The notes beneath the pieces were generated by a model, which was not told the origin of the DNA, did no database searches, and worked only from the letters and a program-made list of their open reading frames with translations. This document shows, one piece after another, positions 8,971-17,022 of a stretch of DNA of 64,000 nucleotides. Each line of letters starts with the position of its first letter. The stretch's first letter is position 1. Where the stretch lies: NCBI GenBank assembly GCA_965235075.1, contig OZ249404.1, positions 372,001 to 436,000 on the forward strand. Direction: 5' to 3'. Source of the stretch: Fontibacterium medardense (GTDB taxonomy: Bacteria > Pseudomonadota > Alphaproteobacteria > Pelagibacterales > Pelagibacteraceae). A program made the position numbers and the translations under genes.

Positions 8971-10791
8971 ATGGCAACAGATATTAAAAAAATCCGTAAC
9001 ATTGCAATTATTGCACACGTTGACCATGGCAAAACTACACTTTTAGATAAATTATTAAGAGATTCTGGAACATTAAAAGCATCCGAGATGGCCGAAGAGC
9101 GAATAATGGATTCTAATGAAATCGAAAAAGAAAGAGGTATTACAATTCTTGCAAAAAATACTTCTCTTACTTGGAATGGTTATCAAATAAATATTATTGA
9201 TACACCTGGTCACGCTGACTTTGGCGGTGAGGTAGAGCGAGGTCTTTCTATGGTAGACTCTGTTCTTCTCCTAGTTGATGCGGTGGATGGACCAATGCCA
9301 CAAACAAGATTTGTAACTTCAAAAGCTCTAAAACTTGGACTTCGTCCAATTGTTGTAATCAATAAAGTTGATAGAGATGGCGCAAGACCAGATTGGGCAT
9401 TAGATCAAACTTTTGATTTGTTTGATAAATTAGGAGCAACTTCTGAGCAGCTAGATTTTCCAATTGTTTACACATCAGCAATTCAAGGTTGGGCAGCAAA
9501 AGAGCCTAAAAAAGATGAACACAATATGAGTGTATTATTTCAATGTATCGTTGATAACGTTCCACATCCAAATGTGGATTTAGAAGGACCATTTAGATTA
9601 CAAGTAAGTTCTCTTGATTACTCAAGTTATGTTGGTGTTATTGGAATTGGTAGAATTCAAAGAGGAACTATTAAAGTAAATGATAACGTTTCCATTATTA
9701 ATAAAGAAGGAAAAATTAAAAATGGAAAAATTTTACAAATTTTAGGATTTTTAGGTTTAGCAAGAGTTGAAAAACAAGAAGCTTCAGCTGGAGAAATTAT
9801 AATGTTTTCTGGAATTGATGGTGTTAAAATTTCAGATACAGTTTGTGATCCAAAACAGGTGGAAGCGCTTCCACCACTTGTTGTTGATGAGCCAACAATT
9901 AGTATGACATTTCAAGTCAACACATCTCCATTTGCAGGTAAAGAAGGTAAATATGTTACAACAAGAAATATTAAAGACAGATTAGATAAAGAACTTATTC
10001 ATAACGTTGCACTTCGAGTTACTGAAACTGAAAGCCCAGATAAATATAGGGTTTCAGGAAGAGGAGAGTTGCATTTATCAATTTTAATCGAGAACATGAG
10101 AAGAGAAGGCTATGAGCTTGCAATTTCTAGACCAGAAGTAATTATTAAAAAAGTAGACGGTCAAGACCAAGAACCTTTTGAAGCTTTAACCATTGATATT
10201 GAAGAACAACATCAAGGAAAAATTATGGAAAAACTTGGTGATAGAAAAGGGGATTTAAAAAATATTGTCTCTGACAGCAGAGGTAGAGTTCGATTAGATT
10301 ATGTTATTCCAACACGAGGTCTAATTGGTTTTCGTTCAGATTTTTTATCAACCACTTCAGGAACAGGTTTAATGTATCATTCCTTCGACCATTATGGCCC
10401 TAAAATTAACCAATCGTTGGGTGAAAGAAATAATGGCGTTCTAATTGCAAAAGACCAAGGAAAAGCAGTTACTTATGGAATATTTCATCTTCAAGAGCGT
10501 GGCCGTTTTTTCATATCGCATGGAGATGAGATTTATGCAGGACAAGTTATTGGAATACATAATAGAGACAACGATTTAATTGTTAATCCATTAATTGGAA
10601 AAAAAGTATCCAACGTAAGATCAGTTACTGCTGATGAAGCTTTAGTTATAGTTCCTCCAATTAAAACAACTTTAGAATATTCACTTCAATTTATTAATGA
10701 TGACGAACTTGTTGAAGTCACACCAAAATCTATTCGTATAAGAAAAAAATTCTTACTTGAACACGAACGTAAAAGAGCTCAAAAGTCATAA
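8971..10791 (+). CDS. typA: Translational GTPase TypA/BipA
   Basis: Ribosome-associated GTPase of 606 residues involved in ribosome assembly and stress or cold adaptation. G1 is A-H-V-D-H-G-K-T-T near residue 16, the switch I region is E-R-G-I-T-I near residue 54, G3 is D-T-P-G-H-A-D-F near residue 76, and G4 is N-K-V-D near residue 130. EF-G-like domains II, III and V follow, and R-G-L-I-G-F-R-S-D-F is the TypA-specific C-terminal signature. It is preceded by 54 bp of AT-rich spacer that may hold a promoter, and followed 6 bp later by pirin. Confidence 0.97.
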   Translation: MATDIKKIRNIAIIAHVDHGKTTLLDKLLRDSGTLKASEMAEERIMDSNEIEKERGITILAKNTSLTWNGYQINIIDTPGHADFGGEVERGLSMVDSVLLLVDAVDGPMPQTRFVTSKALKLGLRPIVVINKVDRDGARPDWALDQTFDLFDKLGATSEQLDFPIVYTSAIQGWAAKEPKKDEHNMSVLFQCIVDNVPHPNVDLEGPFRLQVSSLDYSSYVGVIGIGRIQRGTIKVNDNVSIINKEGKIKNGKILQILGFLGLARVEKQEASAGEIIMFSGIDGVKISDTVCDPKQVEALPPLVVDEPTISMTFQVNTSPFAGKEGKYVTTRNIKDRLDKELIHNVALRVTETESPDKYRVSGRGELHLSILIENMRREGYELAISRPEVIIKKVDGQDQEPFEALTIDIEEQHQGKIMEKLGDRKGDLKNIVSDSRGRVRLDYVIPTRGLIGFRSDFLSTTSGTGLMYHSFDHYGPKINQSLGERNNGVLIAKDQGKAVTYGIFHLQERGRFFISHGDEIYAGQVIGIHNRDNDLIVNPLIGKKVSNVRSVTADEALVIVPPIKTTLEYSLQFINDDELVEVTPKSIRIRKKFLLEHERKRAQKS

Positions 10792-10797
10792 TAAATA

Positions 10798-11499
10798 ATG
10801 GTTTCTGTTATTAAGTATAAAGATATAGGCGGAGCTGACCATGGTTGGTTAAAAGCAAAACATCATTTTAGTTTTGCATCTTATTATAATCCTAAAAGAA
10901 TGGGTTTTGGTACAATCCGAGTTATTAATGACGATATAATAAAAGCTAAAAAAGGTTTTGATCCACATCAGCATAATGACATGGAGATAATTACTTATGT
11001 TAGATCTGGTGCAATTACTCATACAGATAATCAAAATAACAAAGGCAGAACTGAGGCTGGAGATATTCAGGTTATGAGCGCAGGTTCAGGTGTTATTCAT
11101 TCTGAATATAATTTAGAAGATAAAGAAACAAATATTTACCAGATTTGGATTATTCCAAACAAAATTGGTGTGAAACCAAGATGGGAGGCAAAGCAATTTC
11201 CAAAACAACCAGTTAAAGATAAGCTTAATCTTTTAGTTTCTGGATTTGGAAAAAATTATAAAAAAGGAACATTAGGAATTTATCAAGATGCTTATATTTA
11301 TGGTGGAAAAATAAATAAAGGTGATCAAGTTATTTATAACATTAAACATCAGGCTTATTTATTATGCTCTTATGGAAGCGTTACTTTAGATAGTAAATTA
11401 TTAGAAAAAGGGGATGCAGCTGAAATTTTAGATGTTAAAGAATTTAAAATAAAAGCTAATGATGATTGTGAAGTTTTAGTAATAGACGCTCCAAAATAA
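10798..11499 (+). CDS. Pirin family protein (bicupin)
   Basis: Non-heme-iron bicupin of 233 residues. The N-terminal cupin holds F-D-P-H-Q-H-N-D-M-E-I-I-T-Y near residue 57. Later G-A-I-T-H-T-D and S-G-V-I-H-S-E-Y-N supply the remaining His/Glu ligands. Bacterial pirins include quercetin dioxygenases and redox-sensing regulators, and the sequence alone does not decide between them. It is probably co-transcribed with typA and converges on the SMR exporter gene with a 14-bp gap, where no clear terminator is seen. Confidence 0.88.
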   Translation: MVSVIKYKDIGGADHGWLKAKHHFSFASYYNPKRMGFGTIRVINDDIIKAKKGFDPHQHNDMEIITYVRSGAITHTDNQNNKGRTEAGDIQVMSAGSGVIHSEYNLEDKETNIYQIWIIPNKIGVKPRWEAKQFPKQPVKDKLNLLVSGFGKNYKKGTLGIYQDAYIYGGKINKGDQVIYNIKHQAYLLCSYGSVTLDSKLLEKGDAAEILDVKEFKIKANDDCEVLVIDAPK

Positions 11500-11513
11500 A
11501 AATTATAATAATA

Positions 11514-11837
11514 TTAAGCAGCTTTAAGAAATATAACGCCAAGAATTATTAATGATACTCCAATCCATCTTAAGAGAATTGATGGATCGTTAAAGAATAA
11601 AACCCCGATAATAAAAGTTCCAGCAGCTCCAATCCCAGTCCATACAGCGTAAGCAGTTCCAATAGATATTCCTTTAAGAGAAAGCCACAGTAAAATGCCG
11701 CTTATTGCCATTGATAAAATTGAAATAACAGGTCCTAATATTTTATATGATGGAATTGCTGATAGCTTTAACCCAAGTGGCCACCCAATTTCAAAAATGC
11801 CAGCAACAATAAGATAAATCCAGTGAGTTGTAGTCAT
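11514..11837 (-). CDS. gdx: SMR-family exporter, SugE/Gdx (guanidinium exporter) type
   Basis: Four-helix small multidrug resistance protein of 107 residues. The conserved Glu lies in helix 1, in A-G-I-F-E-I-G-W-P-L-G-L-K near residue 16. The segment G-T-A-Y-A-V-W-T-G-I-G-A-A-G-T near residue 62 is the SMR signature. The E-I-G-W-P-L-G-L-K form is typical of the Gdx/SugE subgroup, which exports guanidinium in exchange for protons, rather than of broad EmrE-like pumps. There is no room for a guanidine riboswitch: only 45 bp separate its start from the divergent tRNA-Ser gene. Confidence 0.87.
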   Translation of the reverse strand: MTTTHWIYLIVAGIFEIGWPLGLKLSAIPSYKILGPVISILSMAISGILLWLSLKGISIGTAYAVWTGIGAAGTFIIGVLFFNDPSILLRWIGVSLIILGVIFLKAA

Positions 11838-11882
11838 ATACCAAAGCAGATATATCCTTATTCATAAAAATTATCAAAATTA

Positions 11883-11976
11883 GGAGAGGTGGCCGAGAGG
11901 CTGAAGGCGGCGGTTTGCTAAACCGTTATACGATTGAAAAGTCGTATCGGGGGTTCGAATCCCCCTCTCTCCGCCA
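11883..11976 (+). tRNA. tRNA-Ser(GCT)
   Basis: Class II tRNA with a long variable arm. The acceptor strand G-G-A-G-A-G-G at 11883-11889 pairs with C-C-T-C-T-C-C just before discriminator G 11973. The anticodon loop TTGCTAA places anticodon GCT at 11917-11919, reading AGC and AGT codons. The T-arm G-G-T-T-C-G-A-A-T-C-C is intact and CCA (11974-11976) is encoded. The variable arm forms the hairpin around 11928-11947 expected for serine tRNAs. It lies 45 bp upstream of the divergent gdx start. Confidence 0.97.
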
Positions 11977-11981
11977 AAAAT

Positions 11982-12725
11982 ATGAATGATAATCTTAGCG
12001 TAAGGGAAATAGTTTCCAAATCTTTTTCTTATATATTTAAAGATATTAAAAAAATATTTAGAGAAAGTTTTTTTACAGTTTTACTGCTTACAATAATTTT
12101 TAATGGATTATATTTTTTAGTTTTAAAAAGTATCGCAACTAAATTTACATTTCTTATTATTTTTGCTCTTATGGGGTTAATTATTAGTACGATTGCTTAC
12201 AAAGTTCATAGGGATATTTTATTAAATCAAAAAGTATTTAGTCCCTTACTTAAAATGTTTGATTTTATAAATATTAGGTATTTATTTTACAGCACCTTAA
12301 TTTCTTCTTTGGCATTAAGTCCTGTATTTTTAAAATATTACTTAGATCGAAATGAAATTAATACTCTGTTTGGGACTGATAGCAGATACGTGGTATTATT
12401 ATTAATACCAACTATTTATTTAGCTTTTAAATTAGTTTTAATTTTACCAAAAGTATCTTTAAACAAATCAATTAGTATTTTTACGGGAAAAGAATTTAAT
12501 AATTTTTCTAGTAAATTATTTCTAATATTCCTAATTATTACTCTAGCTTTTATTTTACCAACTTATTTAATCTTTGCTTTACAGGTTTATTTTTTAGAGC
12601 ATTTGCAAGGAGCTTATAAATTTTTAAAGCCTTTTTTTGATTTTATGTCTTTTTTTGTTTCTTACTTAAATTATGCAGCAGTTTTTGCTGCATTATCTTA
12701 TTCTTATAAAGTAATTAAAAAGTAA
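11982..12725 (+). CDS. Uncharacterised polytopic membrane protein
   Basis: Hypothetical protein of 247 residues from ATG 11982. The open frame extends upstream, but those codons lie in the tRNA-Ser gene and are rejected. About six hydrophobic segments are visible, near residues 30-50, 55-75, 95-115, 130-150, 175-200 and 220-240. An N-terminal amphipathic stretch, S-V-R-E-I-V-S-K-S-F-S-Y-I-F, precedes them. No catalytic motif is recognised. With only 5 bp after the encoded CCA, it is probably co-transcribed with tRNA-Ser. It converges on the lytic transglycosylase gene with no gap. I do not recognise a named family. Confidence 0.7.
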   Translation: MNDNLSVREIVSKSFSYIFKDIKKIFRESFFTVLLLTIIFNGLYFLVLKSIATKFTFLIIFALMGLIISTIAYKVHRDILLNQKVFSPLLKMFDFINIRYLFYSTLISSLALSPVFLKYYLDRNEINTLFGTDSRYVVLLLIPTIYLAFKLVLILPKVSLNKSISIFTGKEFNNFSSKLFLIFLIITLAFILPTYLIFALQVYFLEHLQGAYKFLKPFFDFMSFFVSYLNYAAVFAALSYSYKVIKK

Positions 12726-15077
12726 TTATCTATATAAAATTTTTTCAATTTTATTTGTGGCATTGCCGGGGTCGCTTAAATATTCATATACGTTTATATT
12801 CTCACTGACTCTTTGCACATAATTTCTTGTTTCATGAAATGGTATAAGTTCAATAAAATCGATTGCATCAATTTGTTTTCTTCTGGGATCTCCGTATGTT
12901 TTAATCCATTTTTCAACACGATGAGGACCGGCATTATATGCTGCAAACGCTAGATAGTGAGAGCCAAAATTATCATCAAGATCTGAAATATAATATGAGC
13001 CAAGGGCTAAGTTATAATCTTTGTCTTTTGTTAATTTTTCCCTAGAAAAATCAGTATTAGTTACTTTGCTTAACAATCTTGCTGTTGCTGGCATAATTTG
13101 CATTAGGCCCTTTGCTCCAACTTTTGAGTTTGCAGATGTATCAAATTCACTTTCTTGTCTTATTAAAGCTAAAATTACTGAACTATCTAATATCTTTTGG
13201 CTTTTTACTTGTTTTGGAACTTCTATTCTAGGGTAGTTTATTTCTAAAAAGTTTAAATTTTTATAAGAAGCGTTCTTTGCAATTTGTATAGCAAAATCTA
13301 ATCTTTCAATTTCTTGCGCTAACACACCTGCCATTGAAATTTCTTCAAAGGTTCTATTTTGTTCTGGATCACCAAGATGTCTCAATATATCTTTTGTATA
13401 TTTGGTTCTATTTAAATCCTTTAATACAACAACTGATTTTGCTTGAGGATTATTTTTTTTGAATTCTTCATATTTACTCTCATCGAATTTAAAATTATTA
13501 TTTATCGAAAATCTTTTTTCATTTAATTCAATATGCGAAAGTTGACCGTAAAATGTTGTTCCGTATTGAGAACCTGTTCTAAACCAGGAGTTTGCCTGAC
13601 TTGCTTGGCCTAATTTTTTATAGGTTCTTCCAATCCAATAAGCTGCTCTTGCCTTAGATATTGGATAGGTAACCGCTGCATTCATTTTTAAAAAATGACT
13701 AAGAGCCACTTCAGTTTGATTGGTAAAGCTTAAAGAAATCCAACCAAGGTGCCATTCAACTTCAGCATAATCTGCACCTTCATTTAATCTATGATCTTTT
13801 AAAATATCGTAAGCTACTTTGTATTCTTTGTCTGAAATTTTATCTCTTCCAACTGACAATCTTTCTTTAGCTAAATATTGATTTCTCATTAATGAGTCTG
13901 ATGCGCTTTGATTCATTAATGTTAGTGCTTCGTCAAATCTAGATTTTTTTCTTCGCCATTTAATTCTGTCATAAATTAAGCCAGGATCTTCTTTTAAATA
14001 TTCAGGTACTTGAGATATTAAATTATCAGCTGATCTTTTAGTAAATAGAGCGGCCCTAGCATTGTATAATTTTCGATAATCAGGATTTAAATATTCTATA
14101 GTATCTCTTAGATCCTTATATTTTGCTTCATAGGCAAAATAATCTGCTCTCAAAACGTAGTCTTGATGAGTCAAAAATTTTTTAAATATTTTAGAGAAAT
14201 ATCTTAGTTCATTTTTACTTAATTCGGCATCTTTGAAGCCGTCTTTAACCAAGTTAATGGATTTTTCAGTTTGATTATTTTCTAGAAATGCCTCTGCTAA
14301 TCTCAATCTTCCAAAGCCACTTAAAGGGGGGTTATTGCTAAAATATTCGATAATTGAAGATGGTGAATTATTATCAAAATTGATTTTATGTTCTGCTAAA
14401 TATTTTATACGATTTATTCTTGGCCAATCTTTGTGGTTTTTTATAAATGTTTGATATTCATTAAAGCTTGCGCCACTCTGAGTGTCGATTAAATACATCC
14501 AGCTTACAAGTGTATAAATTACTTTGTCCTGCACTTTTTGAGCATCTGATAATGCTAAACTCCATTGTTTTCTATCAACATAATTAAAAACTACTTTTGT
14601 TATTTCAAAATCTTTATCACTTAAAGTTTTGGTTTCTAAAGGACCTTTTTGTTCGGGTGTAAAATTTTTAAAGTCACTAGGCTTTATCTTAGGAACGATT
14701 TCTTTAGTTACATCAGTTTTTTCAATGTCTTTTTTTTTAACTTCTTTTGTTTCTTTAGGCTTAGTAGTTTCTTGCGGTTTAATTGTTTCTTGTTTTTTTT
14801 CAGGAATTTTTTTTTCTTTAATTTCTTTTTTTGGCTCTTCCTTTTTTTGCGTCTTTTCTTCCTGAATTATAAATTCGTCTTTAGGTTTTAAAATTGGTTG
14901 TTCTTTTTTTTTATTTTTTGACAAATTTTCAAAAAACTTTGATGATTTTGACGAATAAGCTGAACTATCTATAAATTTTTCTGGTTTTAATTTTGGAGGT
15001 ATATTTTTTGCGTAGGCTGAAAAACTTATACCCAATAGCAAGAATAAATTAATAATTACAACAAATTTAAAGTTCAT
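12726..15077 (-). CDS. slt: Soluble lytic murein transglycosylase (Slt70-like)
   Basis: Periplasmic enzyme that cleaves peptidoglycan with 1,6-anhydro-muramic acid formation. Residues 1-23 form a signal peptide. About 60-135 is a Lys/Glu/Pro-rich low-complexity stretch, then a long alpha-helical superhelix follows. The C-terminal SLT domain has I-R-Q-E-S-E-F-D with the catalytic Glu near residue 640, then G-L-M-Q-I-M-P-A-T-A and A-A-Y-N-A-G-P-H-R-V. At 783 residues it is longer than E. coli Slt70, mainly because of the N-terminal charged linker, which may tether the enzyme across the periplasm. It diverges from dapA with 62 bp between. Confidence 0.93.
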   Translation of the reverse strand: MNFKFVVIINLFLLLGISFSAYAKNIPPKLKPEKFIDSSAYSSKSSKFFENLSKNKKKEQPILKPKDEFIIQEEKTQKKEEPKKEIKEKKIPEKKQETIKPQETTKPKETKEVKKKDIEKTDVTKEIVPKIKPSDFKNFTPEQKGPLETKTLSDKDFEITKVVFNYVDRKQWSLALSDAQKVQDKVIYTLVSWMYLIDTQSGASFNEYQTFIKNHKDWPRINRIKYLAEHKINFDNNSPSSIIEYFSNNPPLSGFGRLRLAEAFLENNQTEKSINLVKDGFKDAELSKNELRYFSKIFKKFLTHQDYVLRADYFAYEAKYKDLRDTIEYLNPDYRKLYNARAALFTKRSADNLISQVPEYLKEDPGLIYDRIKWRRKKSRFDEALTLMNQSASDSLMRNQYLAKERLSVGRDKISDKEYKVAYDILKDHRLNEGADYAEVEWHLGWISLSFTNQTEVALSHFLKMNAAVTYPISKARAAYWIGRTYKKLGQASQANSWFRTGSQYGTTFYGQLSHIELNEKRFSINNNFKFDESKYEEFKKNNPQAKSVVVLKDLNRTKYTKDILRHLGDPEQNRTFEEISMAGVLAQEIERLDFAIQIAKNASYKNLNFLEINYPRIEVPKQVKSQKILDSSVILALIRQESEFDTSANSKVGAKGLMQIMPATARLLSKVTNTDFSREKLTKDKDYNLALGSYYISDLDDNFGSHYLAFAAYNAGPHRVEKWIKTYGDPRRKQIDAIDFIELIPFHETRNYVQRVSENINVYEYLSDPGNATNKIEKILYR

Positions 15078-15139
15078 TTAATTTTATTATTTAAAAAAAC
15101 AGTGTATTATAAAAAAGCTTTTTTATAGATATTTATATA

Positions 15140-16024
15140 ATGTTTAAAGGATCATTTACCGCTCTTATTACACCATTTAAAAACAATCGATTAGATAGAG
15201 AGGCTTACGTTAAACTAATTCATCATCAAATTGATAATGGTACAAACGGTTTAGTACCAGGAGGAACCACAGGAGAATCCCCAACACTAAGCCATGCTGA
15301 GCATAGAGAAATAATTAAAATTAGCGTTCGTGAATCTAAAAATAGAATACCTGTAATGGCTGGAACAGGTTCAAATTCGACGGAAGAAGCAATTGATCTT
15401 ACAAGATTTGCAGAAAAAGCAGGAGCGAAGGCAGCATTGATTGTAACTCCTTATTATAACAAACCAACCCAAGAAGGTTTGTATCAACATTATAAAGCAA
15501 TTAATAATAAATGTGGGATACCAATTTTTATTTATAATATTCCAGGTCGTTCAGTGATCGATATGAGTGTTGATACAATGGCTCGTTTGTATGAGTTTAA
15601 AAATATTGCAGGAGTGAAAGATGCCACTGGTGATTTAAATAGAGTTGTTCAACAAAGAAAAAAATTAGGAAAAGATTTTATTCAATTTACCGGAGAAGAT
15701 TCAAACGCACTAGAATTTAAATTAAGAGGTGGAGTAGGCTGTATATCAGTTACAGCAAATGTTGCGCCTAGACTTTGTTCTGAGATGCAAACTTTATTAG
15801 ATTACAATACAGATAAACTTATTTTACAAAGAGCAAAAGAAATTAATAAAATGCTGAAACCTTTGCATGATTTGATGTTTATTGAAACAAATCCAGCTCC
15901 AGTTAAATATGCAGTTAGTTTATTGAAACTATGTTCTAAAGATTTGCGTTTACCAATGGTTACAATTACTAAAAAAAACCAAATTAGAATTAAGAATTTA
16001 TTAAAAAAACTTTCATTAATTTAA
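15140..16024 (+). CDS. dapA: 4-hydroxy-tetrahydrodipicolinate synthase
   Basis: Condenses pyruvate with aspartate semialdehyde in the lysine/diaminopimelate pathway. The 294-residue TIM-barrel shows G-S-F-T-A-L-I-T-P-F at the start, G-T-T-G-E-S-P-T-L near residue 43, P-Y-Y-N-K-P-T-Q with the catalytic Tyr near residue 133, and the Schiff-base Lys in A-G-V-K-D-A-T-G near residue 161. It begins a tightly packed operon running to the flavin-reductase gene. The 62-bp AT-rich gap before it, shared with slt, should contain divergent promoters and holds an A-run/T-run palindrome near 15110-15124. Confidence 0.96.
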   Translation: MFKGSFTALITPFKNNRLDREAYVKLIHHQIDNGTNGLVPGGTTGESPTLSHAEHREIIKISVRESKNRIPVMAGTGSNSTEEAIDLTRFAEKAGAKAALIVTPYYNKPTQEGLYQHYKAINNKCGIPIFIYNIPGRSVIDMSVDTMARLYEFKNIAGVKDATGDLNRVVQQRKKLGKDFIQFTGEDSNALEFKLRGGVGCISVTANVAPRLCSEMQTLLDYNTDKLILQRAKEINKMLKPLHDLMFIETNPAPVKYAVSLLKLCSKDLRLPMVTITKKNQIRIKNLLKKLSLI

Positions 16025-16027
16025 TTA

Positions 16028-16495
16028 ATGAAAAAAGACGAAGGCAATTATCAGGTAGTTGCAAATAATAGAAAAGCTAGTTTTAATTTTTTTCTTTTAG
16101 AATTAATTGAAGCTGGAATTGTTTTATTAGGTTCTGAAGTTAAATCTTTACGTTTAGGAAAAGGTAATATTGCAGAATCTTATGCCGTAGATTCTGGTGG
16201 CGAGTTATTTTTACAAAATTCTTATATTCCTGAATATAATCAATCTTCTTATAACAATCATGACCCAAGAAGACTCAGAAAATTATTATTAAGTAAAAAG
16301 CAAATTAACAAGATTATTGGAAAAATTAATCAAGAAGGGTTAACGGTTGTTCCTGTAAGGATGTATTTTAATCATAAAGGGATAGCCAAAGTTCAAATTG
16401 CTATTGCTAAAGGAAAAAAACAGCATGATAAACGACATACTAAAAAAACAAGAGATTGGGAAAGAGAAAAATCAAGAGTTTTTAGAAAAAGTTAA
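16028..16495 (+). CDS. smpB: SsrA-binding protein SmpB
   Basis: Binds tmRNA and delivers it to stalled ribosomes in trans-translation. The 155 residues contain V-A-N-N-R-K-A near residue 11, G-I-V-L-L-G-S-E-V-K-S-L-R near residue 31, and R-K-L-L-L-S-K near residue 84. The protein ends in a basic tail, K-R-H-T-K-K-T-R-D-W-E-R-E-K, which reaches the mRNA channel. The dapA-smpB neighbourhood is typical of alphaproteobacteria. No tmRNA gene was found in this window. Confidence 0.96.
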   Translation: MKKDEGNYQVVANNRKASFNFFLLELIEAGIVLLGSEVKSLRLGKGNIAESYAVDSGGELFLQNSYIPEYNQSSYNNHDPRRLRKLLLSKKQINKIIGKINQEGLTVVPVRMYFNHKGIAKVQIAIAKGKKQHDKRHTKKTRDWEREKSRVFRKS

Positions 16496-16497
16496 TT

Positions 16498-17001
16498 ATG
16501 ATTCTACTTTCCCTTGGTTCAAATCTTCCATCTAAGTTTGGTGATAGTAAAAAAACTTTATTAAAATGTTACGAGTTTTTTAATAATAGTGATGTTAAAA
16601 TATTAAAAAAATCTAGCTTTTACGAAAGTGAAGCTATTCCAAATAAATCCGACCCAAAATTTATTAATAGCGTTATTTGTATTGAGACAAAATTTTCCCC
16701 AGAAGAATTAATAAAATATATTCTTAGCGTTGAAGAAAAATTTGATCGAAAGCGGTCTCAAGTTAATGCTCCAAGAACATGTGATATAGACATTGTAGAT
16801 TTTAATGGTGAAGTGATAAATATTTTAAATAAAAATATTTCATTAGAAATCCCACACCCTCGTCTAGAGAAAAGAAGTTTTGTTTTATATCCAATTAGAG
16901 AAATTGATAAAAATTGGAAAAGTCCTTTATCAGGAAAATATATTGACCAATTGATTGAAAATTTGGACATCGAAACTAAGAAGAACATTACAATTATATA
17001 A
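16498..17001 (+). CDS. folK: 2-amino-4-hydroxy-6-hydroxymethyldihydropteridine diphosphokinase (HPPK)
   Basis: Transfers pyrophosphate from ATP to 6-hydroxymethyl-dihydropterin in folate synthesis. The 167 residues open with L-L-S-L-G-S-N-L-P-S-K-F-G-D. The ATP/Mg2+ signature appears as R-S-Q-V-N-A-P-R-T-C-D-I-D-I-V near residue 87, including the two essential Asp residues. H-P-R-L-E-K-R-S-F-V-L-Y-P follows near residue 120. It sits two bases after smpB and 21 bp before rel. In many alphaproteobacteria rpoZ lies just upstream of rel; no rpoZ is visible here. Confidence 0.92.
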   Translation: MILLSLGSNLPSKFGDSKKTLLKCYEFFNNSDVKILKKSSFYESEAIPNKSDPKFINSVICIETKFSPEELIKYILSVEEKFDRKRSQVNAPRTCDIDIVDFNGEVINILNKNISLEIPHPRLEKRSFVLYPIREIDKNWKSPLSGKYIDQLIENLDIETKKNITII

Positions 17002-17022
17002 AATTTTGATATATTTTTGTTC

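Noticed and set aside
11838..11882. Guanidine riboswitch upstream of gdx
   Set aside because: The 45-bp gap to tRNA-Ser is too short for known guanidine aptamers of class I and shows no tandem ACGR-type hairpins.
11934..11981. Upstream extension of the membrane protein into tRNA-Ser
   Set aside because: Those codons are tRNA variable-arm and T-arm sequence; ATG 11982 is the sensible start.
14629..14891. Two long plus-strand open frames opposite the slt N-terminal region
   Set aside because: They mirror the Lys/Glu-rich low-complexity codons of slt and give Phe/Ser-rich nonsense without a start context.
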